Below, in pieces: positions 14,995-22,810 of a DNA stretch of 64,000 nt (within the stretch, counting starts at the first letter, position 1; every line of letters begins with the position of its first letter). The DNA comes from Pseudosulfitobacter sp. DSM 107133 (GTDB lineage Bacteria; Pseudomonadota; Alphaproteobacteria; Rhodobacterales; Rhodobacteraceae): positions 620,001 to 684,000 of the forward strand of contig NZ_CP085154.1 in NCBI RefSeq assembly GCF_022788695.1, written 5' to 3'. The notes beneath the pieces were generated by a model that did not search any database, was not told the DNA's origin, and saw only the letters and a list, made by a program, of their open reading frames with translations. Made by a program: the position numbers and the translations under genes.

Positions 14995-16021
14995 GGAGAG
15001 CGATTTGACAAAGGACATTGGATCGGCGGGTGGCAATGCTCGTGCTGCGAAGCTCACGTCAGAGCAGAGAAGCAATATTGCCAAAGCTGCTGCCCGCGCG
15101 CGTTGGGCAAAGCTAAAGGACCCGGATCGAATGCCGGAAGCCATGAGCGACGGGGTGCTGAAAATTGGAGATATTCCACTGGATGTATATCGGCTCAACG
15201 ACGAACGACGACTAATCAGCAAGAAAGGTATGGCTGCGGCGCTTGGCCTGAAATCCGAGGGCGGCAATGCGTTCATGCGCACCATGACCCGCAAAGGTAT
15301 ACGATCCGGTTTGCCCGAAAAACTGGTGGAAAGGATCGAAAATCCAATACATTTTAAAGGCTTGACCCACGATTTCGTTGATGGGTACAGCGTTGAAGAT
15401 CTTATAGAAGTTTGCGACGCACTTATCGTCGCAAAAAACGAAGGACGGCTGCACACTTCACAGGTTTTCCTTGCTTTGCAAGCCGAGCTTATAGTCCGTT
15501 CCTGCGCAAAGCTGGGGATAATTGCGCTCGTCGATGAGGCCGTAGGCTACGTCGACAAAAGAAAAGATGAATACAGGCAGCTCTTCCAAAGCTTCATTGC
15601 GGAAGAGGTTCAGCAGTGGAGTGATGAGTATCCAAGCAAATTTTTCGACATGATCTATGCCCTCTACGGCCTGCGACGGAAGGACCCTAAATCTTCTCGA
15701 CATCCGCAATTCTTCGGCCACTTCATTAGAAAGTTCGTGTACTTCCCTCTCGCCCATAGTCGTGGCGGGATATTGGAACTGCTGGATGAAAAGAACCCAG
15801 TGATTTACGCTGGTGGTTCGCGGCGTTACAAACTTTATCAGTTCTTGACAGATGAAGTTGGCATTGACGCGCTAAGACAACATCTATGGCAGGTGATCGG
15901 CATCGGGTCCGCAGCCAGAGACCGCGTGCAGTTCGAGCGGGCGTTCTATCGAGCTTTTCCGGAAGCAGTTCCGTTCGGACATCAATGGGACATGTTGAAT
16001 GACTTGGGAGACGGCACCTAG
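14993..16021 (+). CDS. P63C domain-containing protein
   Basis: A 342-residue protein. The N-terminus has the GGNARAAKLTSEQRSNIAKA, AARARWAKL stretch seen in small DNA-binding-type heads. The central and C-terminal part matches the P63C domain: LISKKGMAAALGLKSEGG, GYSVEDLIEVCDALIVAKN, then ALQAELIVRSCAKLGIIALV. Near the end is AARDRVQFERAFYRAFP. P63C proteins occur in phages and islands and their function is unknown. The gene is AT-richer than the core genome and is preceded by the repeat cluster. Confidence 0.75.
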   Translation: MESDLTKDIGSAGGNARAAKLTSEQRSNIAKAAARARWAKLKDPDRMPEAMSDGVLKIGDIPLDVYRLNDERRLISKKGMAAALGLKSEGGNAFMRTMTRKGIRSGLPEKLVERIENPIHFKGLTHDFVDGYSVEDLIEVCDALIVAKNEGRLHTSQVFLALQAELIVRSCAKLGIIALVDEAVGYVDKRKDEYRQLFQSFIAEEVQQWSDEYPSKFFDMIYALYGLRRKDPKSSRHPQFFGHFIRKFVYFPLAHSRGGILELLDEKNPVIYAGGSRRYKLYQFLTDEVGIDALRQHLWQVIGIGSAARDRVQFERAFYRAFPEAVPFGHQWDMLNDLGDGT

Positions 16022-16082
16022 GCTAAAGGTAGCATTTCACGAGCCACGATATTATCGTTCAAATCCGATTTCAACGCAGTTT

Positions 16083-16168
16083 AAAGCGCCCACCTTGGCG
16101 ATTGCCCAATTTCCCCAAAATCGCCTCATGCCTATATTTTAAAGGTGTTTGGCCAAGGTGGGCGCTTT
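16083..16168. terminator. Large stem-loop with T-tract after the P63C gene
   Basis: A perfect 17-bp inverted repeat occupies 16083-16099 and 16152-16168 (AAAGCGCCCACCTTGGC and its complement), with a 52-base loop that holds an inner GCGATT/AATCGC pair. The right arm runs into TTTTT. It lies 62 bases after the P63C stop, so it could terminate that transcript, but the loop is unusually long. A third partial copy of the arm (GCCCACCTTA) is at about 16191. Confidence 0.5.
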
Positions 16169-16384
16169 TTGGAGAAATGTCTGATTTCCCGCCCACCTTA
16201 AAATCTCAAACCCCTTATTTTTATGGCGTGCCGATTTGCAGCCCTGATGTTTTCCTTTGGGGGTGCGAAGTTTATTTGGCAGTGCCGATTTGCCACAGTC
16301 AGGCCCTGCGCCACGCACATCGCCATATTTTTAAGGCTGATCGTCCATCCGGCATCTTCCGGGCTTATCTTGGGTCTTCCGGCT

Positions 16385-16566
16385 TTAAACCCCAGTTTCT
16401 GCCAGCATTTCCTTCGCTCTACACCAGTCCACACCGTTCGCCTGCCTCTCCCGCTCATCAATCAGGTTATCCCGCCGGTCCCCAATGTCGAGATGGTCAG
16501 GGTTGATACAGCGCCGGTTATGACAGCGGTGGCGAACGACTTGATGGCGGTTGGTGGCTACTTGAC
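16385..16566 (-). pseudogene. HNH endonuclease C-terminal remnant
   Basis: The minus strand encodes about 60 residues with an HNH_3 core: QVVRHRCHNRRCINPDHLDI, then GDRRDNLIDERERQANGVDW and CRAKEMLAETGV before a stop at 16385. His and the Asn-Pro-Asp-His-Leu motif are the metal-site residues of the family. An in-frame stop precedes the segment and there is no start codon, so the gene has lost its N-terminus. It is likely debris of an older phage or island. Confidence 0.65.
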
Positions 16567-16945
16567 TTCGCAGTCTGTCCTAGACTACAAGCCCTGTGAG
16601 ATTTTCGTCAGAGAGAAACATGACACTTAGTTGAGCAAATTATCAGTGTATGTTGGTGAGGTCCCTTAGGGCCTTTCTTCTCTGAGATTGCTCAAATCTC
16701 GCATTACCATTCAAAAATGAAACCCACTCCTCTTAGTGAGGGGTCATTTTCCGTTTCTGAATCCTTACTCAAAAATTAGCCTTCCGCGTTCGAAATCTTT
16801 GGCGCGGAACAAATAGTCATCCGCGCATTTGCAACTCTAAATGCATGATGGCCAAGAAACGGTAAGCGTTGCCTGGACAACACCTTCCCAGTTTTCGCCT
16901 GAGCTGCGACTCCGTTTCTGACGGATATTGGGCGGGAGTTTCGCG

Positions 16946-17377
16946 ATGGCGACTACGGTAGAGTTTCTCATGGACTACGGGGTGGAGATACGGGCCAATG
17001 GCCAGAAGCGGTGGCCCAATGAGGTCAAAGCACGGATCGTGGCTGAGAGTTTGCAGCCGGGCGTGAGCGTGAATGCAGTTGCGGCGCGGTATGGGCTTCG
17101 GGCGAACCATTTGTCGGAATGGCGGAGTCAAGCACGCGATGGCCGGTTGGTTTTGCCTGCGGGCGATGACGACGCCTTTAGTTTTGCGCCACTCGTAGTC
17201 TCGGATGGTGGCGGCTGTGCGCATATGTCGGCCGTTGCGGGGCGGTCCGCGAAGCCTGACGAGTCATCCCATACCTCCATCGAGATTGCGATTGGTCGTG
17301 TGACAGTCCGGCTCGATGGCACGACCAGTTCGACCCGGGTTGCCGAGATCGTGCGGGCAATCGAGGGTCAGCCATGA
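16946..17377 (+). CDS. tnpA: IS66 accessory protein TnpA
   Basis: A 143-residue helix-turn-helix protein of the IS66 OrfA/TnpA type. GQKRWPNEVKARIVAESLQP then SVNAVAARYGLRANHLSEWR is the characteristic Tnp-HTH. The start is placed at ATG 16946 (MATTVEF); an upstream GTG at 16928 is possible. Its stop overlaps the tnpB start as ATGA-type coupling, and the protein is required for transposition in characterised IS66 members. Confidence 0.88.
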   Translation: MATTVEFLMDYGVEIRANGQKRWPNEVKARIVAESLQPGVSVNAVAARYGLRANHLSEWRSQARDGRLVLPAGDDDAFSFAPLVVSDGGGCAHMSAVAGRSAKPDESSHTSIEIAIGRVTVRLDGTTSSTRVAEIVRAIEGQP

Positions 17378-17727
17378 TGTTCCCATCAAACCGTGTGCGG
17401 GTTCTGGTCTCGACGCAGCCTGTGGACTTCAGGAAAGGTCATGATGGGCTGGCGTCGATCGTGTCGTCGGTGCTGCGCAAGGATCCGTTCACCGGCACGG
17501 TTTTTGTGTTCCGCTCGCGCCGGGCGGATCGGCTGAAGCTTTTGTATTGGGACGGCACCGGATTGGTGATGGCTTATAAGCGGCTGGAAGAAGCGACCTT
17601 CACCTGGCCGGCGATCAAGGACGGGATGATGGCGCTGAACCACGCCCAGTTCGAGGCCCTGTTTGCCGGTCTGGACTGGCGCAAGGTCAAGGCTCTGGAG
17701 ATGCGCCCACCTGCTGCGGCAGAGTGA
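17374..17727 (+). CDS. tnpB: IS66 accessory protein TnpB
   Basis: A 117-residue protein of the IS66 Orf2 family. It shows the signature VRVLVSTQPVDFRKGHDGLA, then FVFRSRRADRLKLLYWDGTG and the terminal YKRLEEATFTWP. Full length for the family. It overlaps tnpA by 4 bases and tnpC by 4 bases, giving a coupled operon. Biochemical function is not settled; it is essential for transposition. Confidence 0.93.
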   Translation: MMFPSNRVRVLVSTQPVDFRKGHDGLASIVSSVLRKDPFTGTVFVFRSRRADRLKLLYWDGTGLVMAYKRLEEATFTWPAIKDGMMALNHAQFEALFAGLDWRKVKALEMRPPAAAE

Positions 17728-19340
17728 ATCAACCGCTGTCTTTTGTGTGTTTTAATGGGGTTTTATCGTATCCTGATGGCATGATCACGACACCCGCCAT
17801 TGACCTATCCACCATCCCTGCTGCGCAGCGTGCGGCGGTTTTGGCGTTGATGGAAAAGGTAGCGGCGCTTACGGAAATCACCCAACGGCAAGAGCACCTG
17901 ATTGCGGAGCTGAACCATGCCCTACATGGCAAACGGTCGGAAAAGCTGACCGAGGATGAGCGGCAGCTGGCGTTCGAGGATCTGTCCATCGCCCTGGCTG
18001 AGGTCGAGGTGCAGAAGGACCAACTGGCCGCTCAGACAGGTGACAAGACGACAACCAAATCTGCGCCAAAGCGCACCATCGGCAATCTACCGGCCGCACT
18101 GCCGCGCATCGAAGAAGTCATCGAACCTGACAGCCTGAGCTGCCCTTGCGGCTGCGGCGTCATGCACAAGATCGGGGAAGACCGCAGTGAGCGGCTGGAC
18201 ATCGTGCCGGCGCAGTTGCGCGTCATTGTCACCGTGCGCCCGAAATACGCCTGCCGGACCTGCACCGACGGCGTGACCCAGGCTCCCGCACCATCGCATC
18301 TGATCATGGGTGCCCTGCCGACCGAGGCCACCATCGCCAATGTGCTGGTCAGCAAGTATGCGGATCATCTGCCATTATACCGCCAAAGCCAGATCCTGGC
18401 GCGTGCGGGTCTTGATCTGCACCGCGCTGTGCTGGCGGACTGGGTCGGCAAGGCGGCCTTCCACCTCAAGCCCGTCGTCGACCGGCTGGCCGAACACCTG
18501 AAACGATCCAACAAACTGTTCATGGACGAAACCACGGCCCCGGTGCTGGATCCGGGGCGCGGTAAAACCAAAACTGGCTATCTCTGGGCACTGGCCCGCG
18601 ATGACCGACCATGGGGCGGTGAAGATCCGCCCGGTGTGGTTTACTTCTATGCCCCCGGTCGGGCGGGCGCGAATGCCGAAACCTTCCTGACAGGCTTCGA
18701 CGGCATCCTGCAGATCGACGGCTATCAGGGCTATAACCGGCTGACCAAACCCACGCGCAAGGGCGGTGCCCCCATTCGGGTGGCCCATTGCTGGGCGCAT
18801 GCGCGCCGCAAGCTGAAGGAAGTCTTTGACCGCGATGGCTCAGAGATCGCCGCCGAAGGCCTGCGCCGCATCGCTGAAATCTATATCGTCGAAGCTGACA
18901 TTCGTGGCATCTCCCCCGGCCAGCGATTGTCTGCCCGTCAGGCCCGCAGTGCCCCGCTGGTCGCAGCATTCGGTGAATGGCTGGAGGCTGAGCGCCGCAA
19001 GATCTCCGCCAAATCCCGGCTGGGTGAAAAGCTGACTTACATCCACAATCACTGGGACGGACTGCAGACCTTCTTGGCCGATGGGCGCGTCGAGATCGAC
19101 AACAACCGCGTCGAAAACCTGATCCGCCCCATCACCCTCAATCGGAAAAACGCCCTCTTCGCTGGGCATGACGAGGGTGGTATCGCCTGGGGCCGCATCG
19201 CCTCACTGATCGAAACCTGCAAGATCAACGGCGTCGAGCCCTTCGCCTATCTCAAGGCAACCCTCACAGCGATCGCCAATGGTCACCCACAGAGCGCCAT
19301 CGACGATCTGCTCCCGTGGAACTCCAAGACGTCAAGCTGA
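17724..19340 (+). CDS. tnpC: IS66 transposase TnpC
   Basis: The 538-residue DDE transposase of the element. It has the N-terminal leucine-zipper-like coiled coil (QRQEHLIAELNHALHGKRSE), a zinc-finger (CPCGCGVMHKIG ... CRTC), and the DDE core with LFMDETTAPVLDPGRG, ILQIDGYQGYNRL and the late GRVEIDNNRVENLIRP. The start is a GTG at 17724 in GTGA overlap with tnpB; ATG 17781 (MITTPAIDLS) is an alternative. No frameshift is seen. Confidence 0.93.
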   Translation: MNQPLSFVCFNGVLSYPDGMITTPAIDLSTIPAAQRAAVLALMEKVAALTEITQRQEHLIAELNHALHGKRSEKLTEDERQLAFEDLSIALAEVEVQKDQLAAQTGDKTTTKSAPKRTIGNLPAALPRIEEVIEPDSLSCPCGCGVMHKIGEDRSERLDIVPAQLRVIVTVRPKYACRTCTDGVTQAPAPSHLIMGALPTEATIANVLVSKYADHLPLYRQSQILARAGLDLHRAVLADWVGKAAFHLKPVVDRLAEHLKRSNKLFMDETTAPVLDPGRGKTKTGYLWALARDDRPWGGEDPPGVVYFYAPGRAGANAETFLTGFDGILQIDGYQGYNRLTKPTRKGGAPIRVAHCWAHARRKLKEVFDRDGSEIAAEGLRRIAEIYIVEADIRGISPGQRLSARQARSAPLVAAFGEWLEAERRKISAKSRLGEKLTYIHNHWDGLQTFLADGRVEIDNNRVENLIRPITLNRKNALFAGHDEGGIAWGRIASLIETCKINGVEPFAYLKATLTAIANGHPQSAIDDLLPWNSKTSS

Positions 19341-19386
19341 ACCGACAGTGCCCTCCTGGGAACGCTTACAAGAAACGAGGATTACT

Positions 19387-19932
19387 ATGAACAATAACGA
19401 TAACTTTTCGAACCCTGCTAAACGCCGTCGTCCGCAAAGACGTCAAGTTGCTCACGAAACCTTGGAGTCATCTGTTGAAGAAATAACGTTCATTCCAGAA
19501 CCTGAAGAGGACTTTCATGATCCAGAATCTACAAAGTCTGAACTCGCACGTTTCATAGCCAAACGTTTCGTGCGGCGAGACGGTAAGTACTATAGGTTAG
19601 CAAACCCAAATGTCAGTATGTCCGCGACTGACCTGAAAAGAGTCTGCTTCCATCAAGTTACGGCGGCTTATCCTGACCTTGATCTCACGGATGAGCTCTG
19701 GTCAGCGGTTTGCGCGCACGCAATCAACGATACGCACACAGCTCAGGGTGAGTCTGTTTCGGTATGGGACGGAACTCAACGTTGCGCACCTGGAAAGACC
19801 GATGATTTGATCTGGAACGACGGCATGGCCTCACTTAACACGTGGCGGCTTCCGTCCTATCGCCAGATCGAAACAGAGGCGCAGGACGCTAGGTCACCGA
19901 CTCATAAGTTTCTCCCAAAAGTACGAACCTAA
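19387..19932 (+). pseudogene. Primase/helicase-like protein, N-terminal fragment
   Basis: A 181-residue frame beginning MNNNDNFSNPAKRRRPQRRQ with AGGA 6 bases before the ATG. The second half, DGTQRCAPGKTDDLIWNDGM then ASLNTWRLPSYRQ, resembles the region just before the helicase core of DUF5906/D5-like primase-helicases of islands and phages. The expected Walker A domain is missing: the frame ends soon afterwards, so the gene is 3'-truncated. The IS66 copy upstream also separates it from its former promoter. Confidence 0.55.
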
Positions 19933-20029
19933 CCTGTCGAACAGTCAACCGCCCCGCGTAATTTCGAAGCGCCCCAAATGAGACCCATAGTCTGTAGAAT
20001 GAAAGTCTGCAATCAAGCCTAGGTCGGGC

Positions 20030-20242
20030 ATGACCATTCAGCGGCTCGTGGGCCGAAACCTCAAACACTATCGTGAAGCTGCGGGGCTCTCTCAAGAGGT
20101 TCTGGCCTTTGAGTGCGGCCTGCACCGAACCTACATCAGCGGAGTCGAGCGAGGCATCAGGAATCCCACGATCGCTGTGTTGGCGAAGCTGGCTGAACCA
20201 TTGGAAATTGAGCCGTGGAGGTTGCTGGTGGGCGAGGACTAA
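20030..20242 (+). CDS. XRE-family helix-turn-helix regulator
   Basis: A 70-residue single-domain Cro/C1-type DNA-binding protein: VGRNLKHYREAAGLSQEVLA, then FECGLHRTYISGVERGIRNP and TIAVLAKLAEPLEIEPWRLL. This is a textbook XRE domain with no extra domain. It stands alone among fragments of mobile DNA and may be a regulator left from a plasmid, restriction-modification or toxin-antitoxin unit. Confidence 0.88.
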   Translation: MTIQRLVGRNLKHYREAAGLSQEVLAFECGLHRTYISGVERGIRNPTIAVLAKLAEPLEIEPWRLLVGED

Positions 20243-20319
20243 AGGGACGAGTTCGTCACCTCCGCTTTGCTCGCCTGTCCAATAGAAATAACTTCTCCAT
20301 CCTTGCATGGGGCCGTCGA

Positions 20320-20368
20320 TAAAAAAAGTGAAGTAGTCCCCCCCCGGCCAGCGTCAGCCAGCCGAGGT
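20320..20368 (-). terminator. Conserved hairpin plus T-tract, copy A
   Basis: On the minus strand, just after the coiled-coil gene, CGGCTGGC-TGAC-GCTGGCCG folds into an 8-bp stem with two G-U pairs and a tetraloop. It is followed by a G-run and, about 20 bases on, TTTTTTT. A related copy lies at 21441-21489 with the same stem but a different loop. It could terminate the gene at 20372-21406, though the T-tract is farther from the stem than usual. Confidence 0.4.
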
Positions 20369-20371
20369 GTC

Positions 20372-21406
20372 CTACTCAGGGGCAGTATGCCCACGATAGA
20401 ATTCTTGCAGCATGCGAATGTTGTAGTCCAAACCAAGCTTCATCGTAGCGCCCGTGTCCTTAGTTGCCGTCCAAAGAAACTCTCCACCGTCCTTGGCTTT
20501 TTCCCATCCGCCAGAGATATCTGGAAGGTGCAGTTCTCCAAGATTAGGCATGTATTCCTTAGTCGTCGCCCATGCTGTTGATGGCGAGTTGGACACGGTG
20601 GACCATACCTCCGCTTTAGATGGCACCTGCAAACCACAGACCTCCGTCACACCTTCAGGCGATGCCAGCGACGGGTTGATCGAAAGCTCGAGTTCGCGAA
20701 GGTCTTTGAGGTTATCGCAGTTGTCCTTGAGTTCATAACCCGTGACCGCAACCGCGACACCAACTCCGACCACAGGTAACCCCTCACCGAATATTGCTGC
20801 TACGTTCCTCTTCGCCCCGAACGCGGTCCGCTTCGTTATCCGGCCTACCGTGTCCTCAACAGCTTGATTGAGAGGGCGACGCTGGCTCCGATAAGTCACT
20901 TGCGGATTATTGATGGTAGCTGATAGCTGGGCGATACGTCGATCCCTCACCGCGAGATCATCGGTTAGCGCGGAAACCTGCTTTCGCTTAGCCGACATAT
21001 CTTCGGTCAGCGCCTTCCGCTTTGTCTCAGAAACAGCAAGGTCATTGGAGAGTGAGGAAGCACGCTGCTTTACTTGAGCCAACTCCCCAGTAAGTTTCGC
21101 GGACCTCCGCTCTTTTGCATCCAGATCGACTTTAAGGTCTTTGATTTGCCGCTCGTTCATTGTGCTGCGACGTCGGAGCTCAGAGGCGACGGCTGATGTT
21201 CCCGTAACTGCCTCAAACACCGCTGAAACCGCCAAGGCGAATGAGCTGAATGCCACCGTCGCGACGTTCATCACCAAGGAGGACGTCAAAGCCAGAATGA
21301 GGGCCAAATACTTTAACTTCTTCAAGCTCAAACACCTTTGTTCCGGGTCAACGTGAGCCTCCAGACCGGAAGACGACCTCCGCGTTTCTTCTACGATAGC
21401 GGGCAT
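20372..21406 (-). CDS. Membrane-anchored coiled-coil protein of unknown function
   Basis: A 344-residue protein. Residues 33-65 hold a long hydrophobic region (YLALILALTSSLVMNVATVA). Residues 75-165 are a heptad-rich coiled coil (DLKVDLDAKERRSAKLTGEL). Then comes a hydrophobic patch (GEGLPVVGVGVAVAVTGYEL) and a C-terminal domain with two Cys (DNCDNL, EVCGLQV). No family is claimed. The start is uncertain: ATG at 21406 has no clear ribosome site, and the frame extends to a TTG at 21451. Its place in an island of defence-like fragments is suggestive only. Confidence 0.6.
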   Translation of the reverse strand: MPAIVEETRRSSSGLEAHVDPEQRCLSLKKLKYLALILALTSSLVMNVATVAFSSFALAVSAVFEAVTGTSAVASELRRRSTMNERQIKDLKVDLDAKERRSAKLTGELAQVKQRASSLSNDLAVSETKRKALTEDMSAKRKQVSALTDDLAVRDRRIAQLSATINNPQVTYRSQRRPLNQAVEDTVGRITKRTAFGAKRNVAAIFGEGLPVVGVGVAVAVTGYELKDNCDNLKDLRELELSINPSLASPEGVTEVCGLQVPSKAEVWSTVSNSPSTAWATTKEYMPNLGELHLPDISGGWEKAKDGGEFLWTATKDTGATMKLGLDYNIRMLQEFYRGHTAPE

Positions 21407-21440
21407 CTTTTCGAAAAAGCCAGCATATTTCTCAACGGCA

Positions 21441-21489
21441 AAAAAAAGCAAAGTGGGTCACCCCCGGCCAGCACGAAGCCAGCCGAAGG
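21441..21489 (-). terminator. Conserved hairpin plus T-tract, copy B
   Basis: On the minus strand, CGGCTGGC-TTCGT-GCTGGCCG forms the same 8-bp stem as copy A with a different loop. It is followed by GGGGG, GACCCACTTTGC and an eight-T run. It lies between a short coding remnant (21495-21620) and the coiled-coil gene. Conservation of the stem with change of the loop argues for a selected RNA structure, probably a terminator. Confidence 0.4.
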
Positions 21490-21494
21490 TTTTC

Positions 21495-21620
21495 TCATGT
21501 ACAGCGGCCAGCGATGTAGTCAGCCAGCCACCGCCAGTAGTAGTCAGCGTCGATGAACCCTTGGTCACGGGCGGCGATGTCTTCAGCCTCCCGCCGGGTC
21601 TGAACGGAGTACCAATTTCA
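21495..21620 (-). pseudogene. Short coding remnant
   Basis: The minus strand holds about 40 residues without a start codon: NWYSVQTRREAEDIAARDQG, then FIDADYYWRWLADYIAGRCT and a stop at 21495. An in-frame TGA cuts it off upstream. Composition and helix pattern look coding, but no family is recognised. It is probably the C-terminus of a gene that was truncated in this island. Confidence 0.35.
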
Positions 21621-22067
21621 CGGAAGACCCAAGTCCGTAGGGTTGGCAAGACACATCCAGCGCCTGCTGAAAGAGATAAGCTCCTGAATATTTCCGATGC
21701 ATCTGTTTCGTTTCATCCGCATCCAACAGTTTGGATTTTTGAGAGTGCCCGCGGAAGACTATCTTGACTAAGCCTGTGCAGGTGGTGAGTGGCGTACCAT
21801 GTGAGTTTCGGTCTTCCAGGGTATGGATGGTCGCTTTTGTCTGTCTGGCACGGAATCTTTGCAGACGCAGCTAACGGAAACTCCCCGCCCATCATTACGC
21901 TTTTGAGTTGCGGGCACGAAGCTAGAGGTTCAGGAAAGTACACTCGATTAAAGTTCAATGTCCTCACGAGGTGCTGAACTCGATATGTTCCGTTGCGCTG
22001 GAATGCCGCCGGTAGCCTATATAATCATGCCTTTAGGGCGGCTAACGCTAAGGTTGGAGATGATGCG
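21621..22067. other. Island spacer without a convincing gene
   Basis: Several short frames are open here on both strands, but none combines a start, a ribosome site and a recognisable protein. The stretch is AT-richer than the core genome and most likely consists of decayed mobile DNA. Confidence 0.5.
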
Positions 22068-22262
22068 ATGGAACCAAATAACCACCCAGACAGCCATGAA
22101 CTGCACGATTGGCCCATATATGGACCGAAGGATCCTGAGATTGCGAATCTTGTTGATCAGCTCGCTTATGTCCACGGGCTGCGGGTGCGCGAGATCGAGA
22201 CAATTATCTTGCGGGCATTGAACGAACGCTTGGCTTCAGAGAAGGCAAAAAGCTCTTCATAA
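22068..22262 (+). CDS. VapB-like orphan antitoxin
   Basis: A 64-residue protein with GGAGA 8 bases before the ATG. The core KDPEIANLVDQLAYVHGLRV followed by REIETIILRALNERLASEK resembles the Rv0623/VapB-type antitoxin transcription-factor motif (NPEVE.L...LA.LTG....EAV..AL..RL). No VapC-like PIN toxin follows; the next 500 bases hold only a remnant. It may be a leftover of a toxin-antitoxin pair or a different small regulator. Confidence 0.45.
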   Translation: MEPNNHPDSHELHDWPIYGPKDPEIANLVDQLAYVHGLRVREIETIILRALNERLASEKAKSSS

Positions 22263-22287
22263 CTAGTCAAATCATGACGAAAGGCAG

Positions 22288-22539
22288 TTAGTCTGAGACG
22301 TACCGGTCAAAATAATCCGCCGAACCAGCTGAGTTCGCGACTTTGTACCCAAGCGTTTCATCTTCAAGAAAATGGAAAACCACTTTCGAAAATGGAACAT
22401 CTATGCGTCCCATTTCAAGAGATGGCCAGAAGTCGGAAACTATCTGGCACGCCTCAGGAAGTAGAAAATGCCGTGTCTTGAGAGAGACAGGTAGGAACTG
22501 AGATGCACGGTAGTGTTCCCCTTGTGGGGCACACCGCTC
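22288..22539 (-). pseudogene. Coding remnant of unknown family
   Basis: A start-less frame on the minus strand, 84 codons between stops, reads QGEHYRASQFLPVSLKTRHF, LLPEACQIVSDFWPSLEMGR, IDVPFSKVVFHFLEDETLGY and KVANSAGSADYFDRYVSD. It looks like the C-terminus of a real protein. Part of it (about 22360-22418) is similar in DNA to a stretch near 26934-26994, where the frame is broken by one inserted base. Family unknown. Confidence 0.4.
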
Positions 22540-22697
22540 TCAGGCTTCTATAAGTCGCTGGAAAAAAAGTGGGAAGGGGCACATAGTTTTGCCTCTCAGC
22601 GTCAGAACTTCCTTTTGAATTCAGTGCCCCGAAATCTCGATGCTGAACTGAAGCTGCCTTTTTCGTCAAATAAGGTTGCCTCTCTGACGACATGAAA

Positions 22698-22721
22698 AAA
22701 GCCGACGCAGTGGTCGGCTTT
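22698..22721 (-). terminator. Rho-independent terminator
   Basis: AAAGCCGAC and GTCGGCTTT form a 9-bp stem with a 6-base loop. On the minus strand it is followed by a T-run, so it ends transcription of the gene at 22811-23134, whose stop lies about 90 bases away. Confidence 0.8.
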
Positions 22722-22810
22722 CTCAAGACTTATCGTGTCAGAAGGTCCTGGGGATGGACTGCACAGGCTGCGGCCCCATCAGGCAGCAAGTCCCACCATC
22801 ATTCCTGACC

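Larger units (their letters stand above)
16862..19369 (+). mobile_element. IS66-family insertion sequence, complete
   Basis: The element is 2,508 bp. Its ends read GTAAGCGTTGCCTGG (left, 16862) and, on the other strand, GTAAGCGTTCCCAGG (right, ending 19369), matching at 13 of 15 positions. It is flanked by a perfect 8-bp target duplication, AAGAAACG, at 16854-16861 and 19370-19377, the length known for IS66. It carries the three canonical genes tnpA, tnpB and tnpC, all intact, so it may still be mobile. Insertion lies 17 bases before the start of the gene at 19387. Confidence 0.95.

Noticed and set aside
16102..16630. Two plus-strand frames of about 135 residues before IS66
   Set aside because: They cross the stem-loop and run against the recognisable HNH remnant on the other strand; no ribosome site or family.
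22454..22726. A 90-residue minus-strand frame over the terminator
   Set aside because: It begins inside the terminator hairpin and gives a low-complexity protein; the overlapping frame at 22288-22539 looks more like real coding remnant.
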